A stretch of 64,000 nt of DNA from Clostridia bacterium (GCA_009929695.1 RZZW01000012.1:1-64000); one strand, 5' to 3'; numbered from the stretch's first letter, positions 1 to 8,672 are shown. Numbers and translations: made by a program. The notes: generated from the letters alone by a model not told the origin.

Positions 1-84
1 CAATGCGTTTCCCATGCGCCCTCTTAACTGGCAGTCTCCTAAAAAAATTCTCCATGATTTTATTGCTTTTGGTGTAACGTATCA

Positions 85-112
85 TTGACAAACCTACAAT
101 AATACTCATAAT
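85..112 (+). promoter_or_regulatory. Candidate sigma-A promoter for the secreted hydrolase gene
   Basis: TTGACA at 85-90 and CATAAT at 107-112 are separated by 16 bp. The start codon at 192 and its AGGAG sequence follow about 75 bp downstream. Bases 1-84 hold no gene that I can support. Confidence 0.5.
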
Positions 113-191
113 TACCATATGTTATATATTGCAACATGTTTCGACATGGTATATACTTGTGGTAATATTGTTTATTATTAGGAGAAAAATT

Positions 192-1206
192 GTGACAAAG
201 AAATTTTTGGCGCTTTTAACCGCCGTTATGATGTGCGCCTTGTTTGCTCAGACGGCGTTTGCCGCAGAGTATGAGGTGTCGCCGGATATCGAGGATTGGG
301 ACGCGGCGCTGACGCAAAATCCCGCGCAGACGCAGCCCGACGAAACGCCGTATAACATCACCGACGACGAGGCGAATATAAGCGGTAGCGGCGTATTCGC
401 CGGTGTACATAACCTCGTCGATGGCACAGACGGCTGTTGATTGGATGGTAAATCAGGTCGGCAGCGCGTCGTCGGCTTCAACGTGGAACGGGCGTTGCCT
501 CGCGATGGTGCGCGCCGCGTATGAGCAGACCGGCGTGTACCAAAGCGGCTACGGCACAGGGCCTATCGCGGCGCAAAAGCTAGCGGCGGGCGGCTATCTT
601 CATACGGACGACAACCCGCCCGCAGGCACACTCGTCATGTTCGGCGTGTGCTCAAATTCCAAGTATGACCCCTACGGCTACGGCCACGCCGCAATGTCGA
701 TAGGCGGCGGCAAAATCGTCCACGCCTACGCGGGCGTTATACGCATTGACGATATTTCCAAATTTGTAAGCCACGGCTATCCGTACCTAGGCTGGGGCGT
801 TTGGCACGCAGAATACGGAAACACAATGGAGAACGTGCAAGCGTCAGCAACAGGCGACGCAGCACAGCTTGCAGATTTTGTCGAGAGATTGTACACCGTT
901 GCGCTTAATCGCCCGTCCGATGCAATCGGGAAAGCGGCATGGATAGCAAGCCTTCAAAACGGAACAAAAACAGGCGCAGACACGGTTTGGGGCGTCGTGC
1001 TGAGTGATGAGTTCAAGGACAGAAACCTTTCCGACAACGATTTCGTCGAGGTACTTTACAAAACGCTTTTTGACCGCAGCTCCGACAGCATAGGCAAAGA
1101 AAACTGGCTCAATCAGCTAAATAACGGCGCGTCAAGAGAGACAATTTTCAACGGCTTCGTCGGCAGCGACGAGTTTGCTGAGCTTGTGCGCAGCTTTGGG
1201 CTGTAA
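192..1206 (+). pseudogene. Frameshifted secreted CHAP/NlpC-like hydrolase with DUF4214 region
   Basis: Translation starts at GTG 192, seven bases after AGGAG, with a Sec signal peptide (MTKKFLALLTAVMMCALFAQ, cleavage near AFA-AE). This frame stops at 440 after 82 residues. The rest of the protein is in the +1 frame, open from about 382 to 1206, and has no SD of its own before GTG 403 or ATG 421, so one gene appears split by a single-base shift between 382 and 440. The second part has a cysteine-peptidase-like domain (Cys in WNGRCLAMV, His in GHAAMSIGGG and VHAY), as in CHAP or NlpC/P60 cell-wall hydrolases. Two copies of a DUF4214-type repeat follow (LYTVALNRPSDAIGKAAW and LYKTLFDRSSDSIGKENW). 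The likely role is a secreted wall-active protein. A sequencing error is as likely as true decay. Confidence 0.65.
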
Positions 1207-1300
1207 TTTCACAAAAACGCGCCTATTTATACAAATAGGCTATATATTTACCATCTTATTTGTGATTTGTCATAATCTTTAAATTATTTTCACAATACCT

Positions 1301-1329
1301 TTGACTTATTGTTAAAAGTGTGGTATTAT
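1301..1329 (+). promoter_or_regulatory. Sigma-A promoter of the zinc-ribbon gene
   Basis: TTGACT at 1301-1306 and TATTAT at 1324-1329 have a 17-bp spacer. The RBS AGAGG (1365-1369) and ATG (1376) follow. Confidence 0.75.
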
Positions 1330-1375
1330 AATCTCACGTCAATATCGACGGAACAACAACATAAAGAGGTATTCA

Positions 1376-1651
1376 ATGTACAACGACAAAACTATCGTCT
1401 GCAAGGATTGCGGTCAGGAATTCGTATTTACTGCTAGCGAGCAGGAATTTTTTGCAGAAAAAGGCTTCACAAATGAGCCGCAGCGCTGCAAATCATGCCG
1501 CGACGCACGTAAACAAAACTCACGTGGCAATGGTGGCGCTCGTCAAATGTTCGACGCTGTCTGCGCTTCATGCGGCAAAACATGCAAGGTTCCTTTCGAG
1601 CCCCGCAATGACCGCCCTGTATATTGCAGCGATTGCTTTAGCAAACGATAA
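1376..1651 (+). CDS. Small double zinc-ribbon protein
   Basis: The 91-residue protein has two treble-clef/zinc-ribbon-like Cys pairs. The N-terminal unit is CKDCGQEF with the pair CKSC about 30 residues on, and the C-terminal unit is CASCGK with CSDC near the end. Similar small zinc-ribbon proteins, usually annotated only as zinc-ribbon domain proteins, are common in Clostridia and their function is not established. The basic linker (DARKQNSRGNGGARQ) would suit nucleic-acid binding, which is inference. The gene is a single transcription unit with its own promoter and a strong terminator. The start is supported by AGAGG seven bases upstream. Confidence 0.75.
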   Translation: MYNDKTIVCKDCGQEFVFTASEQEFFAEKGFTNEPQRCKSCRDARKQNSRGNGGARQMFDAVCASCGKTCKVPFEPRNDRPVYCSDCFSKR

Positions 1652-1666
1652 AATACACAGAAACAC

Positions 1667-1702
1667 AAGCCACACCTCATTTGAGGTGTGGCTTTGCTTT
1701 TT
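1667..1702 (+). terminator. Rho-independent terminator of the zinc-ribbon gene
   Basis: A 13-bp perfect stem (1667-1679 with 1682-1694, AAGCCACACCTCA and its complement) is followed by TTGCTTTTTTTT. It lies 15 bp after the stop codon. Confidence 0.85.
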
Positions 1703-1719
1703 TTATCCGGCAATAAAGG

Positions 1720-2313
1720 CGAGGGCGTCGCTCCCTACGTTATTGATCACGCAAATTCACAGTGGATTGTAGGGGCGCGCATTGCGCGTCCGCTTTTGTT
1801 TGCACATCGCCACGGCTGCGGGTCGATGTGGGCATCGACCCCTACAAATGTGCTACACCGCAAATTTGTGTGAAATTGCGGGCGGATATGGAATCCGCCC
1901 TTACGGCGCACCGCAAATTTACCTCAAATTGTAGGGGACGGCGTCCTCGACGTCCCGCTCTTGCAGCCACCTGCGGTGGGGCAACGTGTCCCCCATGACG
2001 CGGTTTTTATGGTGAAACAAGAAACCTTTGTAGGGGCGAGCTGTGCTCGTCCGTAAGGTTTGCACATCGCCACGGCTGCGGGTCGATGTGGGCATCGACC
2101 CCTACAAATGTGCCACACCGCCAATTTGCGCGAGATTGCGGGCGGATATGGAATCCGCCCCTACGGCGCACCGCAAATTTACCTCAAATTGTAGGGGACG
2201 GCGTCCTCGACGTCCCGCTCTTGCAGCCACCTGCGGTGGGGCAATGTGTCCCCCCATGACGCGGTTTTATAGTGAAATAGCAACCTTTGTAGGGGCGCGC
2301 ATTGCGCGTCCGC
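1720..2313. repeat. Cluster of family D palindromes with a 260-bp tandem duplication
   Basis: This stretch has no credible gene; its open frames are by-products of the repeats. It is made of short palindromes with GTAGGGG ends and different cores, for example GTAGGGGCGCGCATTGCGCG near 1769 and GTAGGGGACGGCGTCCTCGA near 1930. A block of about 260 bp occurs twice in direct tandem (about 1799-2058 and 2059-2313) with few differences. The shared anchor TGCACATCGCCACGGCTGCG starts at 1801 and 2061. Both copies also contain a GGGGCAAYGTGTCCCC hairpin like those downstream of the tRNA-Gly gene. Confidence 0.85.
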
Positions 2314-2365
2314 ATCTGTTCACACACATTTACCATTTATATGCATATCCCAACCATTTACGTCC

Positions 2366-2394
2366 TTGCGCAAAAACATAATTTATTATATAAT
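2366..2394 (+). promoter_or_regulatory. Promoter of the glycosyltransferase gene
   Basis: TTGCGC (2366-2371), a 17-bp spacer and TATAAT (2389-2394). Transcription would start near 2401, leaving a leader of about 125 nt. Confidence 0.6.
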
Positions 2395-2400
2395 TGAAGA

Positions 2401-2526
2401 TAATGTGAAAGGTCTGTCGTTATATTTTGTGAACAACGAAATAAAACAGGCTTTCGCAACGACGTAAAGCCGCCCGCGAAGCATCGTCTTGCACTGAGAC
2501 ACAGCTTTGCCCAAGGAGGTATAAAA
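2401..2526 (+). promoter_or_regulatory. Long 5' leader of the glycosyltransferase gene, possible RNA regulator
   Basis: The 125-nt untranslated leader can form GGCTTT/AAAGCC and TCGTT/AACGA stems. It contains GACGTAAAGCC (about 2458-2468) and, further on, ACAGCTTTGCC, which loosely recall the conserved segments of c-di-GMP-I (GEMM) riboswitches. The GCAAACC element of GEMM is missing, so this is only a candidate. Confidence 0.25.
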
Positions 2527-3795
2527 ATGCTTATACTAAGCTTAACCAAGCTCACCCTTATAGCAGGCGTTCTGCTTATGTGCTATAACCTTTATTTTAT
2601 TCTCATAGCGCTTTTCGGCGCAGCTAAAAAAGAAAGAGAAAAGCCGCTGCCCGAGGCAAAGCCGCAAACGCGCTTTTTGTGCGTCGCCGCCGCCCGCAAT
2701 GAGGAGGCGGTGATAGGCTACCTCACAGACAGCCTGCTTGCGCAAGCATATCCAAAAGAGCTTTTTACGGTGCTTATCGCGCCAAATAACTGCACCGACA
2801 ACACCGCCGCCGTCGCCAAAGAGCACGGCGCAACGCTGTTTATTCCCACAGGCGAAATCCACAGCAAGGGCGAGGTGCTCACGCAGATTGCCGATGAAAT
2901 GCTAAGTGGCGACGACTACGACGCGATGTGCGTTTTCGACGCGGACAACCTAGTCGACACCGAGTTTTTAAGCCGCATGAACGACGCGATAGTCAGCGGC
3001 GCAGAGGTCGTGCAGGGCTTACGCGACAGCAAAAACCCAAGCCAAAGCGCGGTTTCGGGCTGGTACTCAATAGGCTACTGGCTTTTGCACCGCTTTTATA
3101 ATTGCAGCCGTTCGGCGCTTGGGCTTTCGGCGCTCGTCAACGGCAGCGGCTTTGTCGTCACGCGCTCGCTTCTTGAGCGCACAGAGGGTTGGCACACAAC
3201 AACAATGACAGAGGACTACGAGTTCAGCGCGCAGTGCGTGTGCGCGGGCGCAAACGTAAAATACGTCCCGCAGGCGATAATCTACGACGAGCAGCCAATC
3301 ACTTTTTCACAAAGCTGGAATCAGCGCCGCCGTTGGACGACAGGCAGCCTGCAAAGCTTTTTCAAATATCATCAAAAGCTTATCACCCGCGCAATAATGC
3401 ACCGCAGCCGCTCCGCGCTCGATATGTACATAACGTTTTTGACACCGCTCACGCAGGTGGCGGGGGTTGTGCTTTGCGCAATAAGCTGCGGCCTGCTGCT
3501 CGCGGGCAACGGCATCGTGATAGGCAAGCTAGCCATCTACGGCTTTTGGCGCACAGCCGCAATGCTCAGCGGCGGCACAATATTTGCAGTGATTTTGTCC
3601 ATGTGCATAGCGGCATTCATAGTCGTTTTGCAAAAAAACAAGGTCAAGCAAATGGCAAAAAGCATAGCAAGCTTCTGGGTTTTCTTAGGCAGCTATCTAC
3701 TATTGACAATCCTAAGCTTTTTCAGCCGCAAAACCACCTGGGACCCAATAGCGCACACCTCAGCAAAGAGCCTTACGCAGTTTAAGGCGGAATAA
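2527..3795 (+). CDS. Processive-type membrane glycosyltransferase, GT2
   Basis: This 422-residue protein has one N-terminal membrane segment (about 8-31), a cytoplasmic GT-A domain and three or so C-terminal membrane helices (about 300-400). GT2 motifs are complete: a DAD metal/nucleotide-sugar motif at 138-140, the catalytic-base TED at 228-230 and the QRRRW acceptor/product motif at 266-270, typical of cellulose, chitin or hyaluronan synthase-like enzymes. It probably polymerises and exports a polysaccharide from UDP-sugars at the inner membrane; the sugar cannot be told. AAGGAGG lies six bases before ATG. It converges on the beta-helix lipoprotein gene across a family A repeat. A BcsA-type PilZ domain is not visible. 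Confidence 0.8.
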   Translation: MLILSLTKLTLIAGVLLMCYNLYFILIALFGAAKKEREKPLPEAKPQTRFLCVAAARNEEAVIGYLTDSLLAQAYPKELFTVLIAPNNCTDNTAAVAKEHGATLFIPTGEIHSKGEVLTQIADEMLSGDDYDAMCVFDADNLVDTEFLSRMNDAIVSGAEVVQGLRDSKNPSQSAVSGWYSIGYWLLHRFYNCSRSALGLSALVNGSGFVVTRSLLERTEGWHTTTMTEDYEFSAQCVCAGANVKYVPQAIIYDEQPITFSQSWNQRRRWTTGSLQSFFKYHQKLITRAIMHRSRSALDMYITFLTPLTQVAGVVLCAISCGLLLAGNGIVIGKLAIYGFWRTAAMLSGGTIFAVILSMCIAAFIVVLQKNKVKQMAKSIASFWVFLGSYLLLTILSFFSRKTTWDPIAHTSAKSLTQFKAE

Positions 3796-3796
3796 A

Positions 3797-3887
3797 ACAA
3801 AAGAAGATAGAAAAAAGAAGAAATAAGAAGTAAGGAGTGACGCCTGCGGGCGTCACTCCTTACTTTTTCTTTCTTATTTATTCTTTT
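3797..3887. repeat. Family A palindromic element, copy 1 (short form)
   Basis: A purine-rich arm is followed by GTAAGGAGTGACGCC, GCGG, GGCGTCACTCCTTAC and a pyrimidine-rich arm. It fills the whole gap between two convergent stop codons (3795 and 3888) and could act as a bidirectional terminator. Confidence 0.85.
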
Positions 3888-5612
3888 TTACTTTGCGGTT
3901 GCCGTGCCTGTCACATTCCCCGCCGTCACAGTATAGCTTGTGCCGCTCTTCATTTCGCTTGTGCTTGCAACTATGCTGTTAAAGCTTTTGGCGCTTGTCA
4001 CGGTGTAAATTGTGTTTCCGCTTGCGTCTTGAATTGTTATTTCGGTGTTTGCGCCTTGCGTTTGTGAAAGCGTCGCCATAATATACGCCTGACTGCCGCC
4101 TGATGGTGCTTGCGCCATGCCGGACGCGCCTAGCGCAATCAGAGTGCCGCCGCTTACTGTGCAGGTTCCGTCGTAGTCAAGCGCGCCGTTGCCGCTGTTT
4201 TCGGGGCCGTTTACTATTGTTGTGCCTCCCGATATGTCTATTGATCCGTTTGCGTCAAGTCCGTCGCCCGCGGCGTCGACATATACAGTGCCTCCGCTTA
4301 TGTTAAGCGCGCCCGTGCCTTGGGCAAATTTGTCAAACTGCGTGCTTTGGATATCACTGCCGCCCGCCGCGTTTAAGCCGTCGTCGCTCGCCGTTACGTC
4401 GCATTCACCGCCGGTTATGTTTATAGTTGTCGCTTCAAGCCCTTCGTAGCTTTGCGTCACCGTCACGCTGCCACCGCTGATGTTCAGTGTGTCGTCCGCG
4501 TGCACGCCGTCGTCGCCGGACGCAAGCGTAAGTGAGCCGCCGCTTATCGTGCATATTCCGTTTGTGTGCACCGCGTCGTCGGCGCTGTTTATTGTTACTT
4601 CGCCACCGTAAATATTTATCGCCGTGCCCGCCTTTAAGCCATTAAAGCTGTCGGCGGTTGTATCTGTTATCGCGGTTTGCTCTGTGGTGAAAGCCGTTGC
4701 CATCATCTTCGGCGCTGCGCCGCTTTGCTGCATTCTGCCGCCTTGTTTTCCACCGCCCATTTTCTCGGTGGTTTTCTGCACAGCATTTTCAACACCGCCG
4801 CCCGATGTTATATCAAAAACGGCGTCTGTCACATATAGCGCCGTCTCCGCCTGCACGCCGTCAGCGCCCGCCGTTATGTCAAACGTGCCGCCGTCGAGGT
4901 AAACGCAGCCTTCGTCATCGTCTGTGTCGTTTGTGCTCTTTAAGCCGTCGCCCTCGGCGGTTATCGTGAATGTGCCGCCGCATATCGCAAGCGCGTCCTT
5001 GCCGCGTATGCCGTCGTCGGCAGCGGTGATGTCATACTTGCCGCTTATAAATGCCACATCGTCCTTGCCCGCGATAGCGTCGCCGTCTGTGCACGCGACT
5101 GTCAGCGCGCCGCCGCCGTTGAAATATAGGTCGTCGCTCGCGTATATCGCCGCGTCAGCTTCTTCAGTGATGCCGTTCGCGGTCACGCTGTTTTGCGTGC
5201 CGTCGGCAAGCGTTATAATAAGGTCGCCGTTAAGCGCAATTATCGCCGCCGAGCCGTTACTTGTTATCGCAGCGCCGTTTAGTATAAGCTGTACGTCGTC
5301 GTCCGCGTCAACCTCGATATGGCCGTCCGCGAGAGTGCCTGTAATAATGTATTCGCCCGCGCTTGTTATCGAGATTGTCCCGCTTTTTTTGTCGAGATTA
5401 ATCGTCTGTGCGCCCGCGTTGTAAGAAGCGTCGAGCGCCTTTTTTGCATAATCGTAGGTTGATGCCGTCGTCGTTACGGTTGATGTTTCCGAAGCGCTGA
5501 CGCTTGAGCTGCTTGATGAAGTTCCGCTTTGATTAACTGTGCCCGCGCAGCCTGTCAAAAAAACTGTCGCGGCTGTCAAAACGCACGCTGCCACTTTGAT
5601 AAAATATGTCAT
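3888..5612 (-). CDS. Cthe_2159-like beta-helix lipoprotein (DUF4353, carbohydrate-binding)
   Basis: The 574-residue protein begins with a lipoprotein signal (FLTGCAG, lipidated Cys at about residue 22) and a Ser/Thr-rich linker. The body is a long right-handed parallel beta-helix of short repeats rich in GGxxxITAxDDGIxG and ISGGxxxV patterns. Clostridium thermocellum Cthe_2159 of this family binds polygalacturonate and calcium. Acidic DDG clusters here fit calcium-binding turns. A basic GGGKQGGRMQQ loop interrupts the helix near 290. The gene ends a minus-strand operon behind VTC and DUF4956 genes, a grouping seen in other Firmicutes. The likely site is the outer face of the membrane. Binding specificity is unknown. 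Confidence 0.75.
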   Translation of the reverse strand: MTYFIKVAACVLTAATVFLTGCAGTVNQSGTSSSSSSVSASETSTVTTTASTYDYAKKALDASYNAGAQTINLDKKSGTISITSAGEYIITGTLADGHIEVDADDDVQLILNGAAITSNGSAAIIALNGDLIITLADGTQNSVTANGITEEADAAIYASDDLYFNGGGALTVACTDGDAIAGKDDVAFISGKYDITAADDGIRGKDALAICGGTFTITAEGDGLKSTNDTDDDEGCVYLDGGTFDITAGADGVQAETALYVTDAVFDITSGGGVENAVQKTTEKMGGGKQGGRMQQSGAAPKMMATAFTTEQTAITDTTADSFNGLKAGTAINIYGGEVTINSADDAVHTNGICTISGGSLTLASGDDGVHADDTLNISGGSVTVTQSYEGLEATTINITGGECDVTASDDGLNAAGGSDIQSTQFDKFAQGTGALNISGGTVYVDAAGDGLDANGSIDISGGTTIVNGPENSGNGALDYDGTCTVSGGTLIALGASGMAQAPSGGSQAYIMATLSQTQGANTEITIQDASGNTIYTVTSAKSFNSIVASTSEMKSGTSYTVTAGNVTGTATAK

Positions 5613-5624
5613 AATTGCTCCTTT

Positions 5625-6302
5625 TTAAAGCTCGTCGCGCACAGTTGAGGCGCGCCCGCAGGTTATCGCCATGTTGCCGTTGCGGCAGCGAATGGCGTCG
5701 ATAAAGGCTTTTTCGCGCTGTTCATCCTTTAGTGTGATGTGATAATGCAGCTCGTATACACTTCCCATGCCCGCCGTGCGCACTTTTTCAAGGCTCGCGT
5801 CGCTTGTATAGCTTTTAAAAATGTCGTCAAAAAGCCCTGTGTAGTCAAGGTTTTCGGGGATAGTTATGCGCAGCTCTTTGGCGGCTGATTTTCTTGTGCC
5901 GAACGGCGAGCACAGCAAAACCGTCTGCACACAGCACAAAATCACCGTGAACACCGCTGCAAAGCCAATGCTGCCCATGCCGGTAGCAAGCCCAATAGCC
6001 ATCGCGAGAAAAATTGCGCTTATCTCCCTTGCAGACCCCGGCACACTGCGAAACCTCACAAGGCTGAATGCGCCCATAACCGCCACGCCTGCGCCGAGAT
6101 TGCCGTTCACCATCAAAATTACCACCTGCACCAAAGCGGGCAAAAGCGCCAAGGTGACGACAAAGCTCTTGTTTGTCGTGTTTTTTATCATGTAAAACAG
6201 CGCCGCCGTTATCCCTAAAATTATCGCCGCCGCAAGGCATAAAAGGCTGCTGCTCGCCGTTGTTGCGCCTGTCTCTGTCACTTTAAGTATACTCTCAAAC
6301 AC
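5625..6302 (-). CDS. DUF4956 membrane protein
   Basis: The 225-residue protein has about four membrane helices in its first 140 residues, then a soluble alpha/beta C-terminal domain of about 80 residues. The conserved DUF4956 stretch GAFSLVRFRSVPGSAREI follows the second or third helix. Its start overlaps the VTC gene by 8 bp and its end lies 12 bp before the beta-helix lipoprotein gene, so the three are co-transcribed. The function of DUF4956 is not known. Its constant pairing with VTC-type polyphosphate polymerases suggests a membrane partner or channel for polyphosphate, which is inference. Confidence 0.75.
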   Translation of the reverse strand: MFESILKVTETGATTASSSLLCLAAAIILGITAALFYMIKNTTNKSFVVTLALLPALVQVVILMVNGNLGAGVAVMGAFSLVRFRSVPGSAREISAIFLAMAIGLATGMGSIGFAAVFTVILCCVQTVLLCSPFGTRKSAAKELRITIPENLDYTGLFDDIFKSYTSDASLEKVRTAGMGSVYELHYHITLKDEQREKAFIDAIRCRNGNMAITCGRASTVRDEL

Positions 6303-7008
6303 TTAATTTTCCTCCGTTACCGTTCACTATAAAATCTCTGTACGCCGTGCCGTATTTTGAAAACGACACAGGCGTAAGCGAAAGCTCCGAAAATATCCGC
6401 GCCATCCAAAACGGCATCACACCCGGGATTTTGACCTCCATCAGTATCTTGCCCGGCGCAAGGGGAGTGCCGTGCGTGCCGTTTGAAAGGTCGAGCATCG
6501 TCGTGCGAAAGCGCATGTCAAAGTCAAATGTCACGCGCAAGTTTTCGTCCTCTGCGCCGTACATCGCAATGCGCTCAACGCCTATAAGCACGCGGGGCGC
6601 AGGGTGATAGCGCGTCTCAAACCATTCAATCTCGCGCCAAATTTGGCTGTTTGCGTCGGGTATTATTTTCGTTTCGTCATATTCCCGCGCTTTTCTAAGC
6701 GTCAGCGGAACGCGCCTTTTATACACAACGCCGCCGCATTTTTTCTTTATCTCCATAAACACAGTGCCGTCGTCAGTCGGCGTGCCGTAGCTTCTCAGCC
6801 GCAGTTTTTCTTTGTATTTTGGCTTTTCAAGCGACGCGCGTATAAGCACAAAGTCGTCAGTGTCGTAATAAACAGACCCTATCGTGTGTCTGCCGTATTT
6901 GTCCTCGATAAAATACGCGGCAAAGGCATTTCTTATTTTTTTATATTGCGTCTCGTCAAGCAGATATTTTTTCTCATATCTCTCAAACACCGCTGCATAT
7001 TCTCCCAT
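6295..7008 (-). CDS. VTC-domain polyphosphate polymerase
   Basis: The 237-residue protein matches the VTC (vacuolar transporter chaperone) fold. A YEKKYLL start strand is followed by YYDTDD, LRLRSYG (about 69-75), MEIKKK (85-90), YKRR (96-99) and a late MEVKIPG strand, giving the basic tunnel residues that bind ATP and the growing polyphosphate chain. Bacterial members are thought to make polyphosphate from ATP at the membrane face. It heads the VTC-DUF4956-beta-helix operon. The SD AAAGGAGG lies about nine bases before ATG. No exopolyphosphatase or CotH gene is found beside it. Confidence 0.75.
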   Translation of the reverse strand: MGEYAAVFERYEKKYLLDETQYKKIRNAFAAYFIEDKYGRHTIGSVYYDTDDFVLIRASLEKPKYKEKLRLRSYGTPTDDGTVFMEIKKKCGGVVYKRRVPLTLRKAREYDETKIIPDANSQIWREIEWFETRYHPAPRVLIGVERIAMYGAEDENLRVTFDFDMRFRTTMLDLSNGTHGTPLAPGKILMEVKIPGVMPFWMARIFSELSLTPVSFSKYGTAYRDFIVNGNGGKLSV

Positions 7009-7165
7009 ATTGCGCGCCTCCTTTTGTTTCTTTACATTTATTTTACATTGTTTAAATGAGTGATGTTTGTGCTATTATGGGATAAAATGTGAAAATGTGA
7101 AATTTAGCATATAGACATTTTGCGGCATTAGTGATATGCTGATAAACGTGTGTGGCGAGAGCGTT

Positions 7166-7294
7166 TACCTCCCTTGTTAAAGGGAGGGGGACCGCCCGCA
7201 GGCGGTGGAGGGATTCTTACCTGCGGCGTATGCTGTAAAAAGAATCCCTCCGTCACGGCTTCGCCGCGCCACCTCCCTTTGACAAGGGAGGTAT
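7166..7294. repeat. Family C-like palindrome (CCTCCCTTG ends)
   Basis: The outer arms TACCTCCCTTGTTAAAGG and CCTTTGACAAGGGAGGTA enclose inner palindromes CCGCCCGCAGGCGG and GGATTCTT/AAGAATCC. The 308-bp gap 7009-7316 otherwise holds only promoter-like AT-rich sequence (weak TTGTTT at 7048 and TATTAT at 7073, 19 bp apart). Confidence 0.75.
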
Positions 7295-7316
7295 TTTATG
7301 TAAGAGGAACAAAAAT

Positions 7317-8672
7317 ATGGAGGAAAATCGCATTACAAGCGGCAGTATACCTAAGCAGATGCTGGCGTTCTTTTTTCCTATATGGTTTGGCACGTTTTTT
7401 CAGTTTTTCTATAATACCGCCGACGCGGTTATCGTCGGGCAATTTCTCGGCAAGGAGGCGCTTGCGGCTGTCGGCGGGCCCGCGTCAACTATTGTCAACC
7501 TTATAGTCAACTTTTTCGTCGGTATTGCGTCGGGCTCTGCCGTCATTATTTCGCAGTATTACGGCGCAAAAAACGGCGACAAAACAAACAGAGCCGTCCA
7601 TACAGCGATAGCGCTCGCCATCGTCGGCGGTGCGTTGCTCGGCGTGCTCGGCTTTGTGTTTTCGCCCGCGATGCTCGGCGCAATGGGCACGCCCGAGGAC
7701 GTCATCGGCTACGCAGTCACCTATATACGCATTTATTTCGCGGGCATGATTTTCAACACTATATATAATGTAGGCTCGGGCATACTCCGCGCAGTCGGCG
7801 ACAGCCGCCGCCCGCTTTACTTTCTCATATTTTCAAGCATCGTCAACGTCGTGCTTGACCTTGTGTTTATCCTCGTGTTCAAAATGGGCGTTGCGGGCGC
7901 GGCATGGGCAACAATTATTTCCCAAGCCGTCAGCGCGGTGCTTATCTTAATCTCGCTCAACGGCGCGCCGCCAATTTACCGCCTTATCGCAAAAAATATA
8001 AAGCTCGATTTCCCTCTGCTCGGCGAAATGGTGCGCATAGGCCTGCCCGCCGGTATGCAAAGCGTGATGTACTCGGTGTCGAACATTCTCATTCAAGCGT
8101 CAATAAACACGTTTGGCACAGACGCAGTGGCCGCATGGGCGGTTTTCGGCAAGGTCGACGCAATGTTTTGGATGACAATAAGCTCGTTTGGCTTGACGGC
8201 GACGACGTTTGCGGGGCAGAATTTCGGCGCAAAAAAATACGACAGGTTAAAGCAGTCGGTGCGCATAGCAACCGTGCTCGCCGTCGCGTTTACAGCCGTT
8301 GTTGAGGTGATACTTTACATATTCGGCCCCGAATGTGCGCGCTTTTTCACAGCGGACGCAAGCGTAATCGAGTGGTGCACAGTGATGATGCGCTTCACCA
8401 TTCCGTGGTATATCACGTATATTTTAATAGAAACAATCGGCGGCGCAGTGCGCGGCACAGGCGACGCGATAGTCCCGATGATAATTTCTTGCATAGGCAT
8501 CTGCGTCCTGCGCTCAATCTGGCTCTACACCGTAGTGCCCCTAAACCACGACGTAAGAATAGTCTGCGCAAGCTACCCCGTAACGTGGGTAATTACGTCG
8601 ATTGTGTTTATTATTTACTATAAACAAGGCGGATGGCTGAAGAGAAGCATTAAACGCGCAAGCGATAAATAA
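7317..8672 (+). CDS. MATE family multidrug/sodium antiporter
   Basis: This 451-residue protein has twelve predicted membrane helices in two similar halves. The N-terminal FFFPIWFGTFFQFFYNTADA and the later VGGPASTIVNLIVNFFVGI segments are typical of Firmicutes MATE exporters (NorM/DinF-like). Such proteins expel cationic compounds in exchange for sodium or protons; the substrate cannot be deduced. The start has only a moderate SD (AAGAGGA). The gene is alone on its strand, downstream of a family C-like hairpin, and converges on aroF through family A copy 2. Confidence 0.85.
   Translation: MEENRITSGSIPKQMLAFFFPIWFGTFFQFFYNTADAVIVGQFLGKEALAAVGGPASTIVNLIVNFFVGIASGSAVIISQYYGAKNGDKTNRAVHTAIALAIVGGALLGVLGFVFSPAMLGAMGTPEDVIGYAVTYIRIYFAGMIFNTIYNVGSGILRAVGDSRRPLYFLIFSSIVNVVLDLVFILVFKMGVAGAAWATIISQAVSAVLILISLNGAPPIYRLIAKNIKLDFPLLGEMVRIGLPAGMQSVMYSVSNILIQASINTFGTDAVAAWAVFGKVDAMFWMTISSFGLTATTFAGQNFGAKKYDRLKQSVRIATVLAVAFTAVVEVILYIFGPECARFFTADASVIEWCTVMMRFTIPWYITYILIETIGGAVRGTGDAIVPMIISCIGICVLRSIWLYTVVPLNHDVRIVCASYPVTWVITSIVFIIYYKQGGWLKRSIKRASDK

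Noticed and set aside
1-50. Possible minus-strand start near 15 (ATG GGA AAC GCA TTG) with purine-rich sequence upstream
   Set aside because: Only five codons lie inside the window and the SD-like AAGAGGG is too close to the ATG. There is not enough sequence to support a gene.
1720-2313. Repeated units resembling a CRISPR array
   Set aside because: Units differ in length and spacing, are themselves palindromes with variable cores, and no cas genes are nearby.
1688-2381. Open frames of 60-112 codons in the repeat cluster
   Set aside because: They follow the repeat units, have Arg/Cys-rich repetitive products and no SD. They come from the palindromes.
4103-5424. Plus-strand open frames opposite the beta-helix lipoprotein gene
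   Set aside because: They are long only because the repetitive, GC-biased minus-strand codons avoid stops on the opposite strand. They have no SD or recognisable domain.
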